DNA from: Lineus longissimus
Taxonomy: Eukaryota > Nemertea > Pilidiophora > Heteronemertea > Lineidae
Reading direction: 5' to 3'
DNA: 64,000 nt
Assembly: GCF_910592395.1 (NCBI RefSeq)
Contig: NC_088318.1
Coordinates: 9,858,349-9,922,348 of the forward strand
The position numbers were made by a program, and so were the translations under genes. The notes beneath the pieces are model-generated. The model saw only the letters and a program-made list of their open reading frames with translations, searched no databases and was not told where the DNA came from. Positions 23,207 through 35,388 of the stretch are shown one piece after another (the first letter of the stretch is position 1; the number at the start of each line of letters is the position of its first letter).

Positions 23207-24706
23207 TTAGAAGTGTTGGTTGACTATTTGGTTCCTCGCAGCTGCTCCGTTAAGTCGACCAAAGGCAACAACATTTTCTACATCGTCATCATCGTCGTCA
23301 GGCTGTGGCTGTAGCTCGATTGGCTGTTCGTCAAAATCAGGGAGACCTCTGTGGATGGCAATATTATGCAACATTGCGCATGCAGAAATGATGCCGCAAG
23401 CTTTTAACGGTGTATAGCGGAGTTGTCCATGGAGGCAATGGAAACGCCTTTTCCACTGGCCTATTCCGAGACAAGACCACTAATGAATATTCATAGGTTG
23501 GAGGGTCGAGGCCTATCAATTAGACGAGTGCATGTTTTTTACTCTCAAGTACATATTTGGAGAGGTATTGAAAAAATATTTGCTGTGGCAAGTCTACAGA
23601 TATAAAGAAATTATTTGATGAAAAAATTAATTTCGAATTTTGCTAATTGGGTAATAGGGGGCGTGTTTTGAGTTTTTTCTGCCAGTTTGCTGAAAACAGT
23701 GGAAATATCAAAGTCTATCTAATTTGTCGATTATAAAAAAATTTCCGTGGTCAATCACCAATTTCCATCGCACCAGTTACTCGCAAGACTAACCCGTATA
23801 TCATATCCGAATTTCAGTTTCACTACTTGACGCATTCTTTGATGCGTCGCGGTCAAACATTGACAATTTAACTGCTAAAAGGTTAAAAAAATCAATTGTG
23901 GTCTTGTCTCTTCCCCTTTCTACCAAGCATCGAGTTTTTTTGTGGGAACGGTTGTATCGTCGCTGCTGCGGGGTGTTTGGGTTTAGGAAGGGTGTCATCA
24001 GCCATGGTCTTACTGGATACCCGCTGTCGCCTAGAAGGACTTCATTACCCTGCCAGACTTCCATCACTTCGGCTAGCCCACTTTCTCTCAAAATGATCGA
24101 ATCATGGGTGCTTCCAGGCCATCTCGCTACAACGTTTATGAATCGATAATGAGCATCCATGACCACCTGTACGTTGATAGAATAATAGTTTTTCCTGTTG
24201 ACGTATCTCCATTCGTGATGAGTAGAGCCAATGATCCAAACATGCGTACCATCAATCAACCCTATAATGCCAGGGAAGTTCGCTATTTCATAAAATGCTG
24301 CAGAAATACGAGGGATGTCTTGAAGCGCAGGGAATTTAATGATGTTGTGTAGCAAATGAATCAGTGCTTCCGTCACTTGCGTTATAATGCGGCTCATGCT
24401 GGGTTGGGAAATGTGTACCGTATCCCCGGTGACTTCCTGGAATGAACCCGAGGCATAAAATCTTAATGTTGCAAGCACCTTCAGGTCGGCTGGCAAAGCA
24501 TGGTTTCGGTCTGTTTGTGGCTCGATATAATTCCTAACAGCATCGACCAAGTCAAGAATCGTTTGCCTATCCAATCTGTAGCGTTGATATAATTGCAAGT
24601 CGTTGTAGATCTCAAGTGGGTGGACTCTGTCTCGAAAAATTCTCTCACGACGCATAGCACGCCTCGCATCCAAATCCATTTGCACTGCCAACATTAACGC
24701 AGCCAT
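23207..24706 (-). pseudogene. PIF/Harbinger DDE transposase interrupted by element M
   Basis: The gene starts at 24706 (MAALMLAVQMDLDARRAMRR). Motifs in order: VLATLRFYASGSFQ, SQPSMSRIITQV, GLIDGTHVWI (first Asp), RWPGSTHDSIIL, LLGDSGYPV (second Asp) and KKTRCLVERG (Glu). Here M (23468-23910) is inserted with a TTCC duplication (23464-23467 and 23911-23914). Beyond it, from 23463, the frame continues with the expected WKRRFHCLHGQLRY block and an acidic tail to TAA at 23207. No other break is visible, so the gene was intact until M landed in it. Confidence 0.88.
23468..23910 (-). mobile_element. Solitary M element inside the Harbinger 2 transposase
   Basis: It runs from GAGACAAGACCAC to GTGGTCTTGTCTC with 13-bp perfect inverted ends and a TTCC target duplication. 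In reverse orientation it matches the M repeats of the array at 30035-43043. The outer thirds are very close; the middle has diverged (GGGGGCGTGTTTTGAG in place of the M1-M4 middle), so it is a different subfamily member. It has no coding capacity. Confidence 0.9.
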
Positions 24707-24927
24707 CTCTCACGGTGGTTTGCCGCAAAATGAACGTTGTGTTTTGTGACTTCTCCAAACAACTTAAAGTTAAGACAGACCCAGAGGTGTCTCAAATATA
24801 AGGGTATGTTTGAGCAAGTCACTAAGGTTAAGTATCATATAGAATTTCACTTAAGTATGTTGCTTAGATTAAGATGGCGTTTAAGTGCCTTACTTTGACT
24901 TAAGTACGTTTATGAATATGGACCCTG

Positions 24928-25740
24928 GTTATCAAGAAATAACTTGAGTTGTCGGACAAGTGGAGGCGGTACATGCTTCCGTTCAATTCGCATTTTGAGT
25001 CTTGTGAACTCCACGCCTTCGGTGATAGTAGCATAAAAGCTTATGGCGCTTGTGTTTTTCTACGCTGCGGAACAGATACTGCCCTGGTAATTGCAAAAAC
25101 AAGAGTTGCCCCGACGAAACAACTCACACTTTCACGCTAGGAACTGATGGCCGCCCTATTAGCCGCGCGATTGCTAAATACGTGCGCAGTCAAATACAGT
25201 GGAAAAATTACGTCATCCACCCTCTGGTCTGATAGCCAGATAGTACTGCATTGGTCAAAAAGTACCAAAACACTGCCGATCTTTGTTCGAAACCGTGTAA
25301 CAGAGATCAATAGTTATGACATTAACCATTTCCTGTACTGCCCTACTGCTGAGGAATCACAACTCAGCAATTCCTTGAAAACCAAGTGTGGTGGCATGGG
25401 CCAGAGTGGCTCAGAACAGGTTCTTTCCCGCAGCAAATAGCTTGCAACACCGATCTATTATTGTCTAATGACACCGCAGAGTCCGATGACCAGGTTGGTA
25501 TCGGGCAGTCTCCTGAACCGGTAAATCTCGTCAACACCGCAAAGCCCGATGACCAGCTTGGTATCGGACAAACTATTGACATCACCCGTTACGCGACATT
25601 GCGCAGACTAAATCGCATTTCCGCATGGGTCCTCAGGTTCGTTGACAATCTAAAGAAAGCACCCGACCAACGAAATCATGATGCCACTCTCAATGCCAAA
25701 GAAATTCAACGCGCAAATAATAAATGGATTCAGTTTGTCC
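24928..25740 (+). pseudogene. BEL RNase H segment in inverted orientation
   Basis: On the plus strand, opposite to the rest of the BEL, are the RNase H start (CELHAFGDSS), ELMAALLAARLLNT, STLWSDSQIVLHWSKS, then the BEL-specific WWHGPEWL and a NNKWIQFVQ region. In other BEL elements this block lies between the reverse-transcriptase connection and the integrase, exactly the part missing from the minus strand here. Its left edge is the right end of Harbinger element 2. An in-frame TAG (25138-25140) and a frameshift near 25385 break it. It could instead come from a second BEL copy. Confidence 0.7.
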
Positions 25741-25985
25741 AGCAAACCACCTTGGAAAGTACTGTCGCGACATTTTGCATTGTTCAGATGCTAATTTCAA
25801 GTCTTCAGCGAAAGATTTCCACGTTTTACTGAGGTTTGCTGGCAATCGTTCGTCCCATTCCAAACCTTCTTTCCAGAGCGCTTGGATGAAGATCCGCGAT
25901 CTTATGGTTACGGGACTCATATGGCCCAATGGATCATAAACAGAGCTTGCGTAATTCAATACCTCGCGTTTGGTTGGTGTTTGAG
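25741..25985 (-). pseudogene. BEL reverse-transcriptase connection region
   Basis: The minus strand shows SSVYDPLGHMSP and ALWKEGLEWDERLP, the conserved BEL block after the polymerase domain. Its upstream end (25985) meets the pogo-like element at a TA dinucleotide. The reverse-transcriptase frame on the other side of that element (57174) continues into it in the same phase when the insert and one TA are set aside. Confidence 0.85.
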
Positions 25986-26337
25986 TACAGTCTATTAAAT
26001 GGATTGGGATTTATTATTTCTGGGATTCGACATACTGTAAAATATGCGATAAGCGAACGGTCCACACAACTGGTCGAGAGGAAATCATTGCGTATACATG
26101 TGCAGGTCCTTTGAAATAGGCCTAGATGACGTTAATGACACGATTTATTGAGCATGTACATGTACCACAAAATCCACGTCTGATATCACTTTGAATTTAG
26201 ATGACATTGAATAACCGATTTAACGCTGGCCTACTCGTGCATTTAAGATTGTCAATCGCAAGCGTCAGTAAAAAACCAAAATGATGTGCACTGTCTTTTT
26301 TGGCATTTTGATAATGTTTTCTGATTTCGTTCATCCA

Positions 26338-27352
26338 ATGGATAATGGCGACATCAATAATGTTGTTGAAAATGTCGATGCCTTACAACCTCCTGCTCGG
26401 CGTCATCGATCGTATTGACTAGCGGAGAAAATCCGTCTGCTCGATGACTATGAAAACGAAAACATCAGGCAGCCTCATGGGATTTCATCGCCCCAGTTTG
26501 CCAGGGAGTATAACATCCCCTCCGCGACTATGCGCCGATGGCTCCGCGAAGACTGAGGATGACCTCCGAGAGAGACATCGCGAAACTACGAGCAGGCAGG
26601 TCAACAGGCGCAGACAAAGACAAAGAGGCATTGGTGAGTGCTGTATTTTACTTTTAACAGAAAATTAACGCCATCTTCCATGTCATTTTCTTTTCAAATT
26701 TGATGTCCATGAGAACCTGGAACTTTAGATTTGAAATTGTTCTTTTCTAAAGTCCACATTTTTTTCAGCCTTATGGCCAGAGGTTGACAGGTCAGTTCGT
26801 GAATGGATGGCAACAAGGCGACAACATGTGGTACCTGTCTCTGGTGACGATATGATGATTAAAGCTGAACAGTCTTTCCGAACATGGTGGGCAGTGCTTT
26901 CCGAACAGCAGCAACAGGAATACCGGCAGCATCGGCCACAATTAACAAACTTCAGGGCGTCCAGAGGGTGGCTAACTGGTTTTCTCTCTAGGAACGGGAT
27001 TAGTTTTAGGAAACAATGCAAAAAATTTATGGCTATTCCCGAAAACGCGGATGAACTTGTGGCCAATTTTCAGCAAAATGTTACCCAGACAGTTGATGAA
27101 AATGGGATTGAACTTGTGATAAACATGAATGAAACGTTTGCTCTTTTTGACATGGCGCCACAATACAATACAATACAATACAATGAAAAGGGGGCAAAAC
27201 AAATTGATCTTCGCACGTCCCGAGGGAATCCGAAACTAGGATGTACCGTAACTTTAGGGATGACAAGGGATGGGAGAAAGATGATGTTTAATAACATTGA
27301 AATCGAAGACAATGGTCTAGAATTTGTAGATTTGGACGAAGAATTGACTTAA
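26338..27352 (+). pseudogene. Pogo/Tigger-like transposase, truncated and mutated
   Basis: Exon 1 (26338 to about 26632) carries the CENP-B N-terminal helix-turn-helix (EKIRLLDDYENENIRQ, FAREYNIPSATMRRW). An intron with GTGAGT and TTTTTTCAG ends at 26768. Exon 2 has the CENP-B C-terminal HTH (FRASRGWLTGFLSRNGIS) and the start of the DDE domain. The first catalytic block reads INMNET where the family has a MDET-type Asp, so Asp is replaced by Asn. A TGA near 26419, a one-base shift near 26553 and loss of the remaining catalytic domain complete the decay. The element could move only with enzyme supplied from elsewhere. Confidence 0.8.
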
Positions 27353-27595
27353 ACCAGTATTAATCATCACATCCTGTTTGTCTTTTTTTCATCCAATTCA
27401 ACTCAATGAGCCCAAGTGCTTTTGCACGAACGCGGTAGAAGTCTACCACCAATAACCCCTTGGCTATAACCACATGAAAACGACACTTGTCATCAGCGTC
27501 ATCTAGGCCTATTTCAAAGGACCTGAACATGTATACGCAATGATTTCCTCTCGACCAGTTTTGTGGGCCGTTCGCTTATCACATATTTTACAGTA

Positions 27596-27827
27596 TGTCT
27601 ACCAACACCAATACCGGTACTGCCCCAATCAAATGATCTGCGACCCACGGTCAAAGTGGAACAAAAGTCCATCACCACGGCTCTTACAGTCCATAAGGTC
27701 GACTCCCGGTACAAAATAAGATAAAACTCCATGACAATGGTCGTAATCACAAAGAATTTCTAGGCCCGGTGCACATTGATAGATAGCGCTAATTACCCCA
27801 GCAGTCAAATAGGCCTAGATAGTGACC
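27596..27827 (+). repeat. Left terminal inverted repeat of the 29.5-kb element
   Basis: This 232-bp repeat starts TGTCTACC and mirrors 56893-57124. Similarity stops after AGATAGTGACC. Confidence 0.85.
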
Positions 27828-30030
27828 AGATTGTTTGGAGATAGGTTTGTCCCGGTGTAACATCTGTGGTTGTTCCCCATGTTTCAGTGTTTCCAAACAA
27901 TAGGCAGCTAGAGAGACCATGACTTTTCAATAGGGGGGATACACAGAAAAACTCGTCAATCTATTTTTGAGCATTCCCAAACAATGAGGGGAAACACTCA
28001 AAAACAGGGGGACTGACGGGATTTACGAGTTTTTATTACTTGTTAATGGCATTCGCAAAAAGCAGGGCTATTATTAAGCCGCTATACATCCGTGTCCAAC
28101 CGTTTGTCATGAGAGATTTCAACAACGACGGATTGTTTATTTTACAAGAGTTCCATTACAGAGGGCACCTGTTTTGGTTTGAAACCTTTACTTTCTCATC
28201 AAACTGACTTATTTTGTAGATGTGTCATTAGTCACAGCTACAGATGACAGAATGCAACTTAGGCTTTGGTGTCCATTGAACAAAGGTCTTCAAAGGTCAG
28301 GCGGGCGCGTCGATTATAATAATCTATACTATAATGCGCGTTGTGGCCGCTAAATAGGAGGCGATTTTTGTTTCAAAATTGGGCCTCGAAAATGCGTCGA
28401 ATTCTTGCAACTTTTGGTTTCGTAGGTCTGGATCATAAGTAAGAGTGTCACTGAGGGTGTCATACGTCGAATATCTTGGTGGTTTTGGAATAAATAACAA
28501 CTTTTCAGAGAGCACGTCGACTGGAGAGCTCCGCTCATTCTCAAAAGCATACACAAACTTCACGCATATTCTCCCTGCCACATCAGTATTAGCTTCCAGC
28601 ACGTATGTAGTGCTATACAACCTGGTCCATGGTGCAGGGTATTAGCAGGGAGATTAATGATTAGCCTGTTCTATTTTAGTTCTATTCGAGAAACACTGAC
28701 CGGAGTGATAAGGCAAATTCTGCAGGGTGGCCTACCGGAACATGCAGTCAGGGTATCAATAAACAGTTATGCCAGAATGGACAAAATATGTACTGTGGCC
28801 AGCGCTTGCTCTTTGATTTATTCTTTACTGATTGATGTTGTCAGTTTGAATTGCGTTCTGCATCTCTCCATGCGCCTGGCTTTGGTCCGACAGTGGCATT
28901 GGGTACGGGAGTGTGTAGGTGATATGCCTAATATGTGAGGCCCTATTTGGAACAGGACCTGCTGTCACTGGTCTCAATGCATTGTGCAAAATAGCGTACT
29001 CCAATCAATCTATTGGGGGTTGCATGTAGATAGCAGCAATAAGTCCCTAAATGCAGTTAATTACGTGTTTAACCTTTAATAAAACTTCAGTAACGTTAGA
29101 AATTTAATGTAGTTCAATCATCGTGCCCATTTAACTAATGTATATTACATTTCAACTTTGCCCGCTCCATGGGTATATGCTAGTAATATACAATGTATAA
29201 TAATGATCACAATATTGAAGATAAGAAGAAGAATTCCCAAGCTTGTTGGCTTGGGAAGCCTAGTGATTCACCTTCCCTAAAGAATGCATAAGATTCGAGA
29301 CATGTCCATTAAAGGGGCACTATAGGCAGCATCTTGGTAGGCAACATAAAGTTACACAAAGTAGCCAGTGAGTCTCTCACCTCTCACAGTTTGTCCTAAC
29401 CTAGTCACGCCTGTAACAGGGATACATTCAGTGATGAATCAAATAAGACCTAATGCCCTTACTCTGTTTATAAGTCAGCTAAAGTTGGCCAATTTGACCC
29501 CCTGCTCCTACATAGTCCCCCTTTAATGGGAAACTATAGGCAACAGCTAGGTAGGCAAGATAAAGTTACACAAAGTCGCCAATAAGGGTCTCTCACACAA
29601 CAGTATGTTGAAACTATGCACACGTGTTCGAGTGAGTGATAAATCTAACTCCTCCCCCCCCCCCCCCAACCCACCCCACCCAAACGAACGGCCACCCCTT
29701 TAAAGGGAGACTATATAACCCACTCGTACTCGTATGGTTTTTGCAGGTCAGTCGTCAGTTGGTGTAGGTCTAGTTACTCAACGGTAATTCAGTACGTATT
29801 TCCGTAGTTGGCGTACGCCTTTATTCCAATAATCCCAAGAACGGGCATCAGAGAAGCTAGGATAGCAGCCAACGCCATCTATAATTGTTCCAAGAAACCA
29901 TGATCCAATGAATCGACCGCTATTTTGATATCGTCATTATGATCGCTCCGCCTGTTCGCGTGGTGGCGTGGTGGTGGCGTGGTGCCCGTGGTGGCGTGGT
30001 GCAAATACCGCCTGCCCTTCTGGGTTGGGG
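27828..30030. other. Internal region of the 29.5-kb element, no recognised gene
   Basis: One minus-strand frame (28620-28324, 98 residues) has no resemblance I know. A unit with GGGGCACTATAGGCA ... AAGTTACACAAAGT occurs at about 29311 and again at 29523 (about 200 bp each), probably a short interspersed repeat in tandem. A poly-C tract (29647-29668) and a GGTGGCGTGGTG microsatellite (29958-30003) follow. The last 13 bases, GGGTTGGGGCACT with its CACT, are the target of the M-T array. Confidence 0.5.
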
Positions 30031-30034
30031 CACT

Positions 30035-30465
30035 GAGACAAGACCACAATTGATTTTTCAAGCCATTTCCAGTTATTTAAAATGCCTGCCATTAAAGAAT
30101 GCGTGGAGCTGTGAAACTGAAATTCGGATATGATATACGGGTTAGTCTTGCGAGTAACTGGTGCGATGGAAATTGGTGATTGACCACGGAAATTTTTTTT
30201 AAAATTGACAAGTTTGACACAAGTGGACATTTTTACCCATTTCGGCCATTTTCACTCCAAATTTGAACCACCCCCCTATGGCCAGGTTGTCAAAATTCAA
30301 AATTATTTTTTTTACCAAACAATTTATTTATATCTGTAGACTTGCCACAGCAAATATTTTTTCAATACCTCTCCAAATATGTACTTGAGAGTAAAAAACA
30401 TGCACTCGTCTAATAGATAGGCCTGGACCCTCCAACCTATGAATATTCATTAGTGGTCTTGTCTC
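30035..30465 (+). repeat. M repeat 1
   Basis: 431 bp with 13-bp inverted ends. The left neighbour CACT is half of the target duplication of the whole array; the right neighbour is T module 1 (AATGAAGAGGG). Confidence 0.9.
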
Positions 30466-31193
30466 AATGAAGAGGGATAATCTTGAGATATCAATGAAAT
30501 ATGCCTTTTCCCAAGCATTTGAGATGTCTTGACTAACATAACCAAGTTTCATCAAAAATGAACTTGATTTGAGCGAGCTATTAACGTTTTAAAATTTTGT
30601 CCGATACGGACAACCTACCTTATATTTCGTCTTCAAATTGTTTACAGACTGTCTTCAAGTTAAGCTCATTAACTCGTAGAATTCTTAATCGAATGGTACC
30701 GAATCTTCGACAAATCACCAGTGGTCTACAGTCAATCTGAAATAGGAATTTGAAACAATTTTAATTCATGAGAAATATTCAAAAATTTCAATTTTTTGGA
30801 AAAAAATTGTCTTTTTAAAGGATGTTCCAAGGTTGTGACAGTGGTATCATGCTGAAAATGTCAAAATTTCAAATCGAACAATATTAACTTTGTCTGAAAT
30901 TTGAAAAACAACAAATATATGATGCATTATAAGCATGGAAAGCTTGTTAGTAAGGTGTGAAATGAGAAAAAGATTAACCCATATGTTATCTCCCTGTCTG
31001 TCACATCCAAGTCTGACACTTCCACAACAGCAACCATTGTCATCGCTATTGTCCTATCAACATCGACCCTTTTGTAATCTCTTGTCCTTTCTTGTGTATT
31101 TTCAGTCTGTTGAAGGAAGCATCCCGAAATAGACATCTCCTAGGAGTACGATTTTAAGCGAAGAAAGACAAGTATACGAAAAGACAAGACAAG

Positions 31194-33400
31194 ATGAGGA
31201 CAAAGGCGAGGAGATTGATAGGAAAACGGGGTTCTCCGAGGCGTGCTAGGGCATCGAATGCAGCAATGAGAACAATGTTCAAGAGCGGACACGTGCGGAG
31301 TGGAGGTGTCGAGGTGGTGAGCGACGACGAACGAGAAGTAGGCCTACAACCCACATGGAGACGACTCACGCCCCAGGAGTACGGACAGGTCACAACGATG
31401 GGACACGACGGCAAAAGACACATACCGGATATTAATAACCGTACTGCCAAGAATGTCAACTTACTACGGCTGAACATGAAAGAAGACACTGATGATGAGA
31501 TGGAGATACCAGATGAGACCATGGAGCATGATCACGAGAGTTTCGTTGTTCAGACAACCAAACTGATGGATGTGCTCAACGACGTTAACAGGGCCCATAG
31601 CGAATATCACGTGAACTGTCAGCCGATATTCAAATATGGAGAGGTACGTAAGCAGGGGGTGTGTTGTTCAGTCACTGTGGTGTGTAAAAACTGTGGTTTT
31701 TATTCGAAATTGTATAAACTTTTTGAGGACATAGACACTGGCAAGCGCGGACGAAAAGCCGCTCTTGCAAATGTTGCATTACAGATTGCGTTGCAGGACA
31801 CAATGATTGGCAACGAGAGTATGAGTTACATACTGAGCATGATGGGAATCCCGCCCCCCTGTAGGAGTATCATGCAAAAGCAGGCAAATAAGGTTGGTGA
31901 TGAAACAGTTAAAATGAATGTGGCCGATATGGCAGACATACGCGAGAACTTGAAAAGGATACTGCGCCTAAGAAATCAGGACGACACAGGAATCAATGTC
32001 CAAGCTGATGGACGCTATAATAGTTTACACCTCACTTCGAGGAACAAGATGGGCCGTTGTGCGAGCACAATGACTGGATTATGTGTTGAAAATGTGACAG
32101 ATGAACACAAAATCATTGACATTGAGGTTAAAACAAAACTCTGCTGGATAGGGGCTGCAATGCGGGCGAAAGGTTTTGAAGTTAAATGTGGTGCCACTGG
32201 CACAAACGTTGACGAACGACACTCGAAGTGCACGGCTAACTTTCCTGAAGCAGATGCATTCAGAGAATATGATCTTGGGGTTGCATTTGCCGAGACTTTT
32301 GAGAAACAGGGCCTACATGTAGAACATTTGACTACAGATGGTGATTCCAGTTCATTCAAAGGGTTAACTGATGCAACAAAAAAAAGCTCTTCGGCGGCTT
32401 GTTCACGGTGAAGCATCAACTTGACTCTATACATTTGCATCAAGCCCAGACGCGTGCAGGACATAGAGCTGAATTCAGTAAAGGTATGTTCCCGGGACGT
32501 ACTGCTGAGGAGAGAACACTGTTAAAAACAACGTTTCTGAATGATCTTAGGGTAAGGTCATCCAAGATTTTGCAATCTCTATTCAAGCGCTGCAACGGTG
32601 ATCTTGACAGGATCATGGGATACCTGTATGACACTGTTGCCTGTGTTGTGAACTGTTATGGTGGTGACTGCACTGGTTGTCCACAGAACGAATTCTCACT
32701 GTGCTCAGGCACAACTGGTTCTTGGTGGCACAAATCAACACGATGGTCATCTTACGGTGAGATTCCCAAGTTTAAAATGACAGTGATTGACAAGAACTTG
32801 GTACATCTCGTTTTGGAGGTATGCCTTAGTAAAGGAGCGTTGCAACAGCTGAGTCTTGGCGTGACAACCCAGGGGGTCGAGTCCAAGAATCGAGGTCTGT
32901 CGGCCAGCGATCCTAAGATTGTGACCAGGAGCAGGAACTCAACCCCTCGTATCCATTCAGCAGCCCACAGAATGAACCATAACATAGCCGAGAGCGGGCG
33001 ACGGAAACTAAAGTGGTTCAACATCGAAGTCGATACTTGTTGCCGCCCAATGAAAGCACTGGACAGAATTGCAATGAACAGGCAGTACACAGTCAGGTAC
33101 CAACGGAGTGCTAGACACCAGAAGTTAGCTGGTGTTTTGAAAAACATCAGGGCAACAGATTACTTCACCAAAAAGAAAAACAAAACCAGGGGTGGTGACT
33201 ACAAGAAACATGTGATGATAACAATGCCGGACTTGCGAAGGAAGGCTGTCAAGAAGGCTGTTGCACGACGAGACAGACCGCCTGTACCAGAGTGGAAATG
33301 TCTCGACCCAAACAGCAGAAACTATGACCACTCCTACTTTCGGCGATCCTTCAAGATCCAACCAGCCACCAAGACATCCAAGAGGTTGCCATCGCGGTAA
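31194..33400 (+). pseudogene. Mutator-like transposase, T copy 1 (frameshift in an A run)
   Basis: This is nearly identical to the intact copy at 39581-41785, where domains are described. Here the A run at 32378-32385 has eight bases where the other copies have six, so the frame breaks after residue 400 and resumes at 32399. All candidate catalytic residues are still encoded, on the two sides of the break. Because the difference is a homopolymer length in an otherwise identical copy, a sequencing error is a real possibility. Confidence 0.85.
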
Positions 33401-33944
33401 GAAAACTTTCAAATGTCAATTCAATATAATGATATTTTCTTTCAACTTCAACATATAGCTTACCAGGAAAAATGCATTTAGGGCGGTTGCCATGGCCTGC
33501 ACAGACTTTCTTGGCATTGCACCTTTTTCTACTTTGATTGACCCTTCCTCTTTCTATTGTCAAGTGCTCGACTTTCACGCACAGAGGATTATGACAAAGA
33601 TGACTTATATGATAACCTGCGCCAGTTTTGAATTTCAATTCATCATGGTCACACAAAAACATTGCCCGGTGTGCCGTCATTGTGACCGGCTTATCTAAAA
33701 AACTTACTTTAACAAACCCGTATGTTACCCCCCTCTTTTTTTGTTTAGCCCCCTCCCAATTCAAACAAAAACCATTACTTTTAGTCTTTGCTAATATTCT
33801 TGCTCGTAATTCAGATACTTTTCTCTTGAATTCACCTGCTGAAATAAAAAAATTAGTGAAAGCTTGGTACCCTGCCACCCAGCGTGCTCTGTGCCCGACA
33901 CCTCCCAAAATGAAAATAACATGCAAAACAATCAACACTTTCAT
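33351..33944 (-). CDS. I-PpoI-like His-Me finger endonuclease, T copy 1
   Basis: Its sequence is identical to copy 2 and differs from copy 3 at two residues (Phe82 and Val125 here). The motif analysis is given for the copy at 41736. The 3-prime end overlaps the transposase gene by 50 bp on the other strand. Candidate splice sites are an acceptor before 33838 (TTTTTTTATTTCAG) and a donor after 33464 (CTG/GTAAGC); if used, the hydrophobic first 35 residues would be intronic and the zinc/nuclease core would be a single exon. Confidence 0.75.
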   Translation of the reverse strand: MKVLIVLHVIFILGGVGHRARWVAGYQAFTNFFISAGEFKRKVSELRARILAKTKSNGFCLNWEGAKQKKRGVTYGFVKVSFLDKPVTMTAHRAMFLCDHDELKFKTGAGYHISHLCHNPLCVKVEHLTIERGRVNQSRKRCNAKKVCAGHGNRPKCIFPGKLYVEVERKYHYIELTFESFLTAMATSWMSWWLVGS

Positions 33945-34228
33945 TACTATTCACAATTGATGATTGTTATGAAACATATCTAGCCCAAAAAAGTAGAAAA
34001 ATTTGAAATTATTTGAAATTTTTTGAAAATTTAAATTTTTGGCATTTTCACTTAAAAGCCCTGTAGGCCAGGGGGGGGTTAAATTTGAGAATTTTCTTTT
34101 TTTCCACATTTTCCAATTTCAATGATATGTCCACACATTCTCAACACATTTCAGCCAATTCAAACGGTTTTTGTGGATTTCAGAGCTCATTTACTATTTT
34201 TGACCTGTAACCCAAAACCCTCTAAATA

Positions 34229-34660
34229 GAGACAAGACCACAATTGATTTTCCAAGCCATTTCCAGTTATTTAAAATGCCTGCCATTAAAGAATGCGTGG
34301 AGCTGTGAAACTGAAATTCGGATATGATATACGGGTTAGTCTTGCGAGTAACTGGTGCGATGGAAATTGGTGATTGACCACGGAAATTTTTTTTAAAATT
34401 GACAAGTTTGACACAAGTGGACATTTTTACCCATTTCGGCCATTTTCACTCCAAATTTGAACCACCCCCCCTATGGCCAGGTTGTCAAAATTCAAAATTA
34501 TTTTTTTTACCAAACAATTTATTTATATCTGTAGACTTGCCACAGCAAATATTTTTTCAATACCTCTCCAAATATGTACTTGAGAGTAAAAAACATGCAC
34601 TCGTCTAATAGATAGGCCTGGACCCTCCAACCTATGAATATTCATTAGTGGTCTTGTCTC
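34229..34660 (+). repeat. M repeat 2
   Basis: 432 bp between T modules 1 and 2. Its flanks are the T ends (CCTCTAAATA before, AATGAAGAGGG after) with no clear target duplication, as expected for an internal terminal repeat made by recombination. Confidence 0.9.
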
Positions 34661-35388
34661 AATGAAGAGGGATAATCTTGAGATATCAATGAAATATGCC
34701 TTTTCCCAAGCATTTGAGATGTCTTGACTAACATAACCAAGTTTCATCAAAAATGAACTTGATTTGAGCGAGCTATTAACGTTTTAAAATTTTGTCCGAT
34801 ACGGACAACCTACCTTATATTTCGTCTTCAAATTGTTTACAGACTGTCTTCAAGTTAAGCTCATTAACTCGTAGAATTCTTAATCGAATGGTACCGAATC
34901 TTCGACAAATCACCAGTGGTCTACAGTCAATCTGAAATAGGAATTTGAAACAATTTTAATTCATGAGAAATATTCAAAAATTTCAATTTTTTGGAAAAAA
35001 ATTGTCTTTTTAAAGGATGTTCCAAGGTTGTGACAGTGGTATCATGCTGAAAATGTCAAAATTTCAAATCGAACAATATTAACTTTGTCTGAAATTTGAA
35101 AAACAACAAATATATGATGCATTATAAGCATGGAAAGCTTGTTAGTAAGGTGTGAAATGAGAAAAAGATTAACCCATATGTTATCTCCCTGTCTGTCACA
35201 TCCAAGTCTGACACTTCCACAACAGCAACCATTGTCATCGCTATTGTCCTATCAACATCGACCCTTTTGTAATCTCTTGTCCTTTCTTGTGTATTTTCAG
35301 TCTGTTGAAGGAAGCATCCCGAAATAGACATCTCCTAGGAGTACGATTTTAAGCGAAGAAAGACAAGTATACGAAAAGACAAGACAAG

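Larger units (their letters stand above)
21577..24927. mobile_element. PIF/Harbinger element 2
   Basis: The ends CAGGGTCCATATTTATAAA and (inverted) CAGGGTCCATATTCATAAA, each followed by TTAAGT-rich subterminal repeats, bound a 3.35-kb element unlike element 1 in its ends but alike in layout: a Myb/SANT-like gene on plus and a transposase on minus, convergent. The transposase gene is interrupted by an M element. It lies within the BEL integrase. The flanks give no clean 3-bp duplication, probably because the neighbouring BEL piece is inverted. Confidence 0.85.

Noticed and set aside
28324-28620. 98-residue gene in the 29.5-kb element
   Set aside because: There is no recognisable domain, splice context or second copy to support it; it is left as anonymous.
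33351-33944. Secreted protein with a signal peptide
   Set aside because: The hydrophobic start is followed by a strong splice acceptor and is probably intronic; a nuclease of this family acts in the nucleus.
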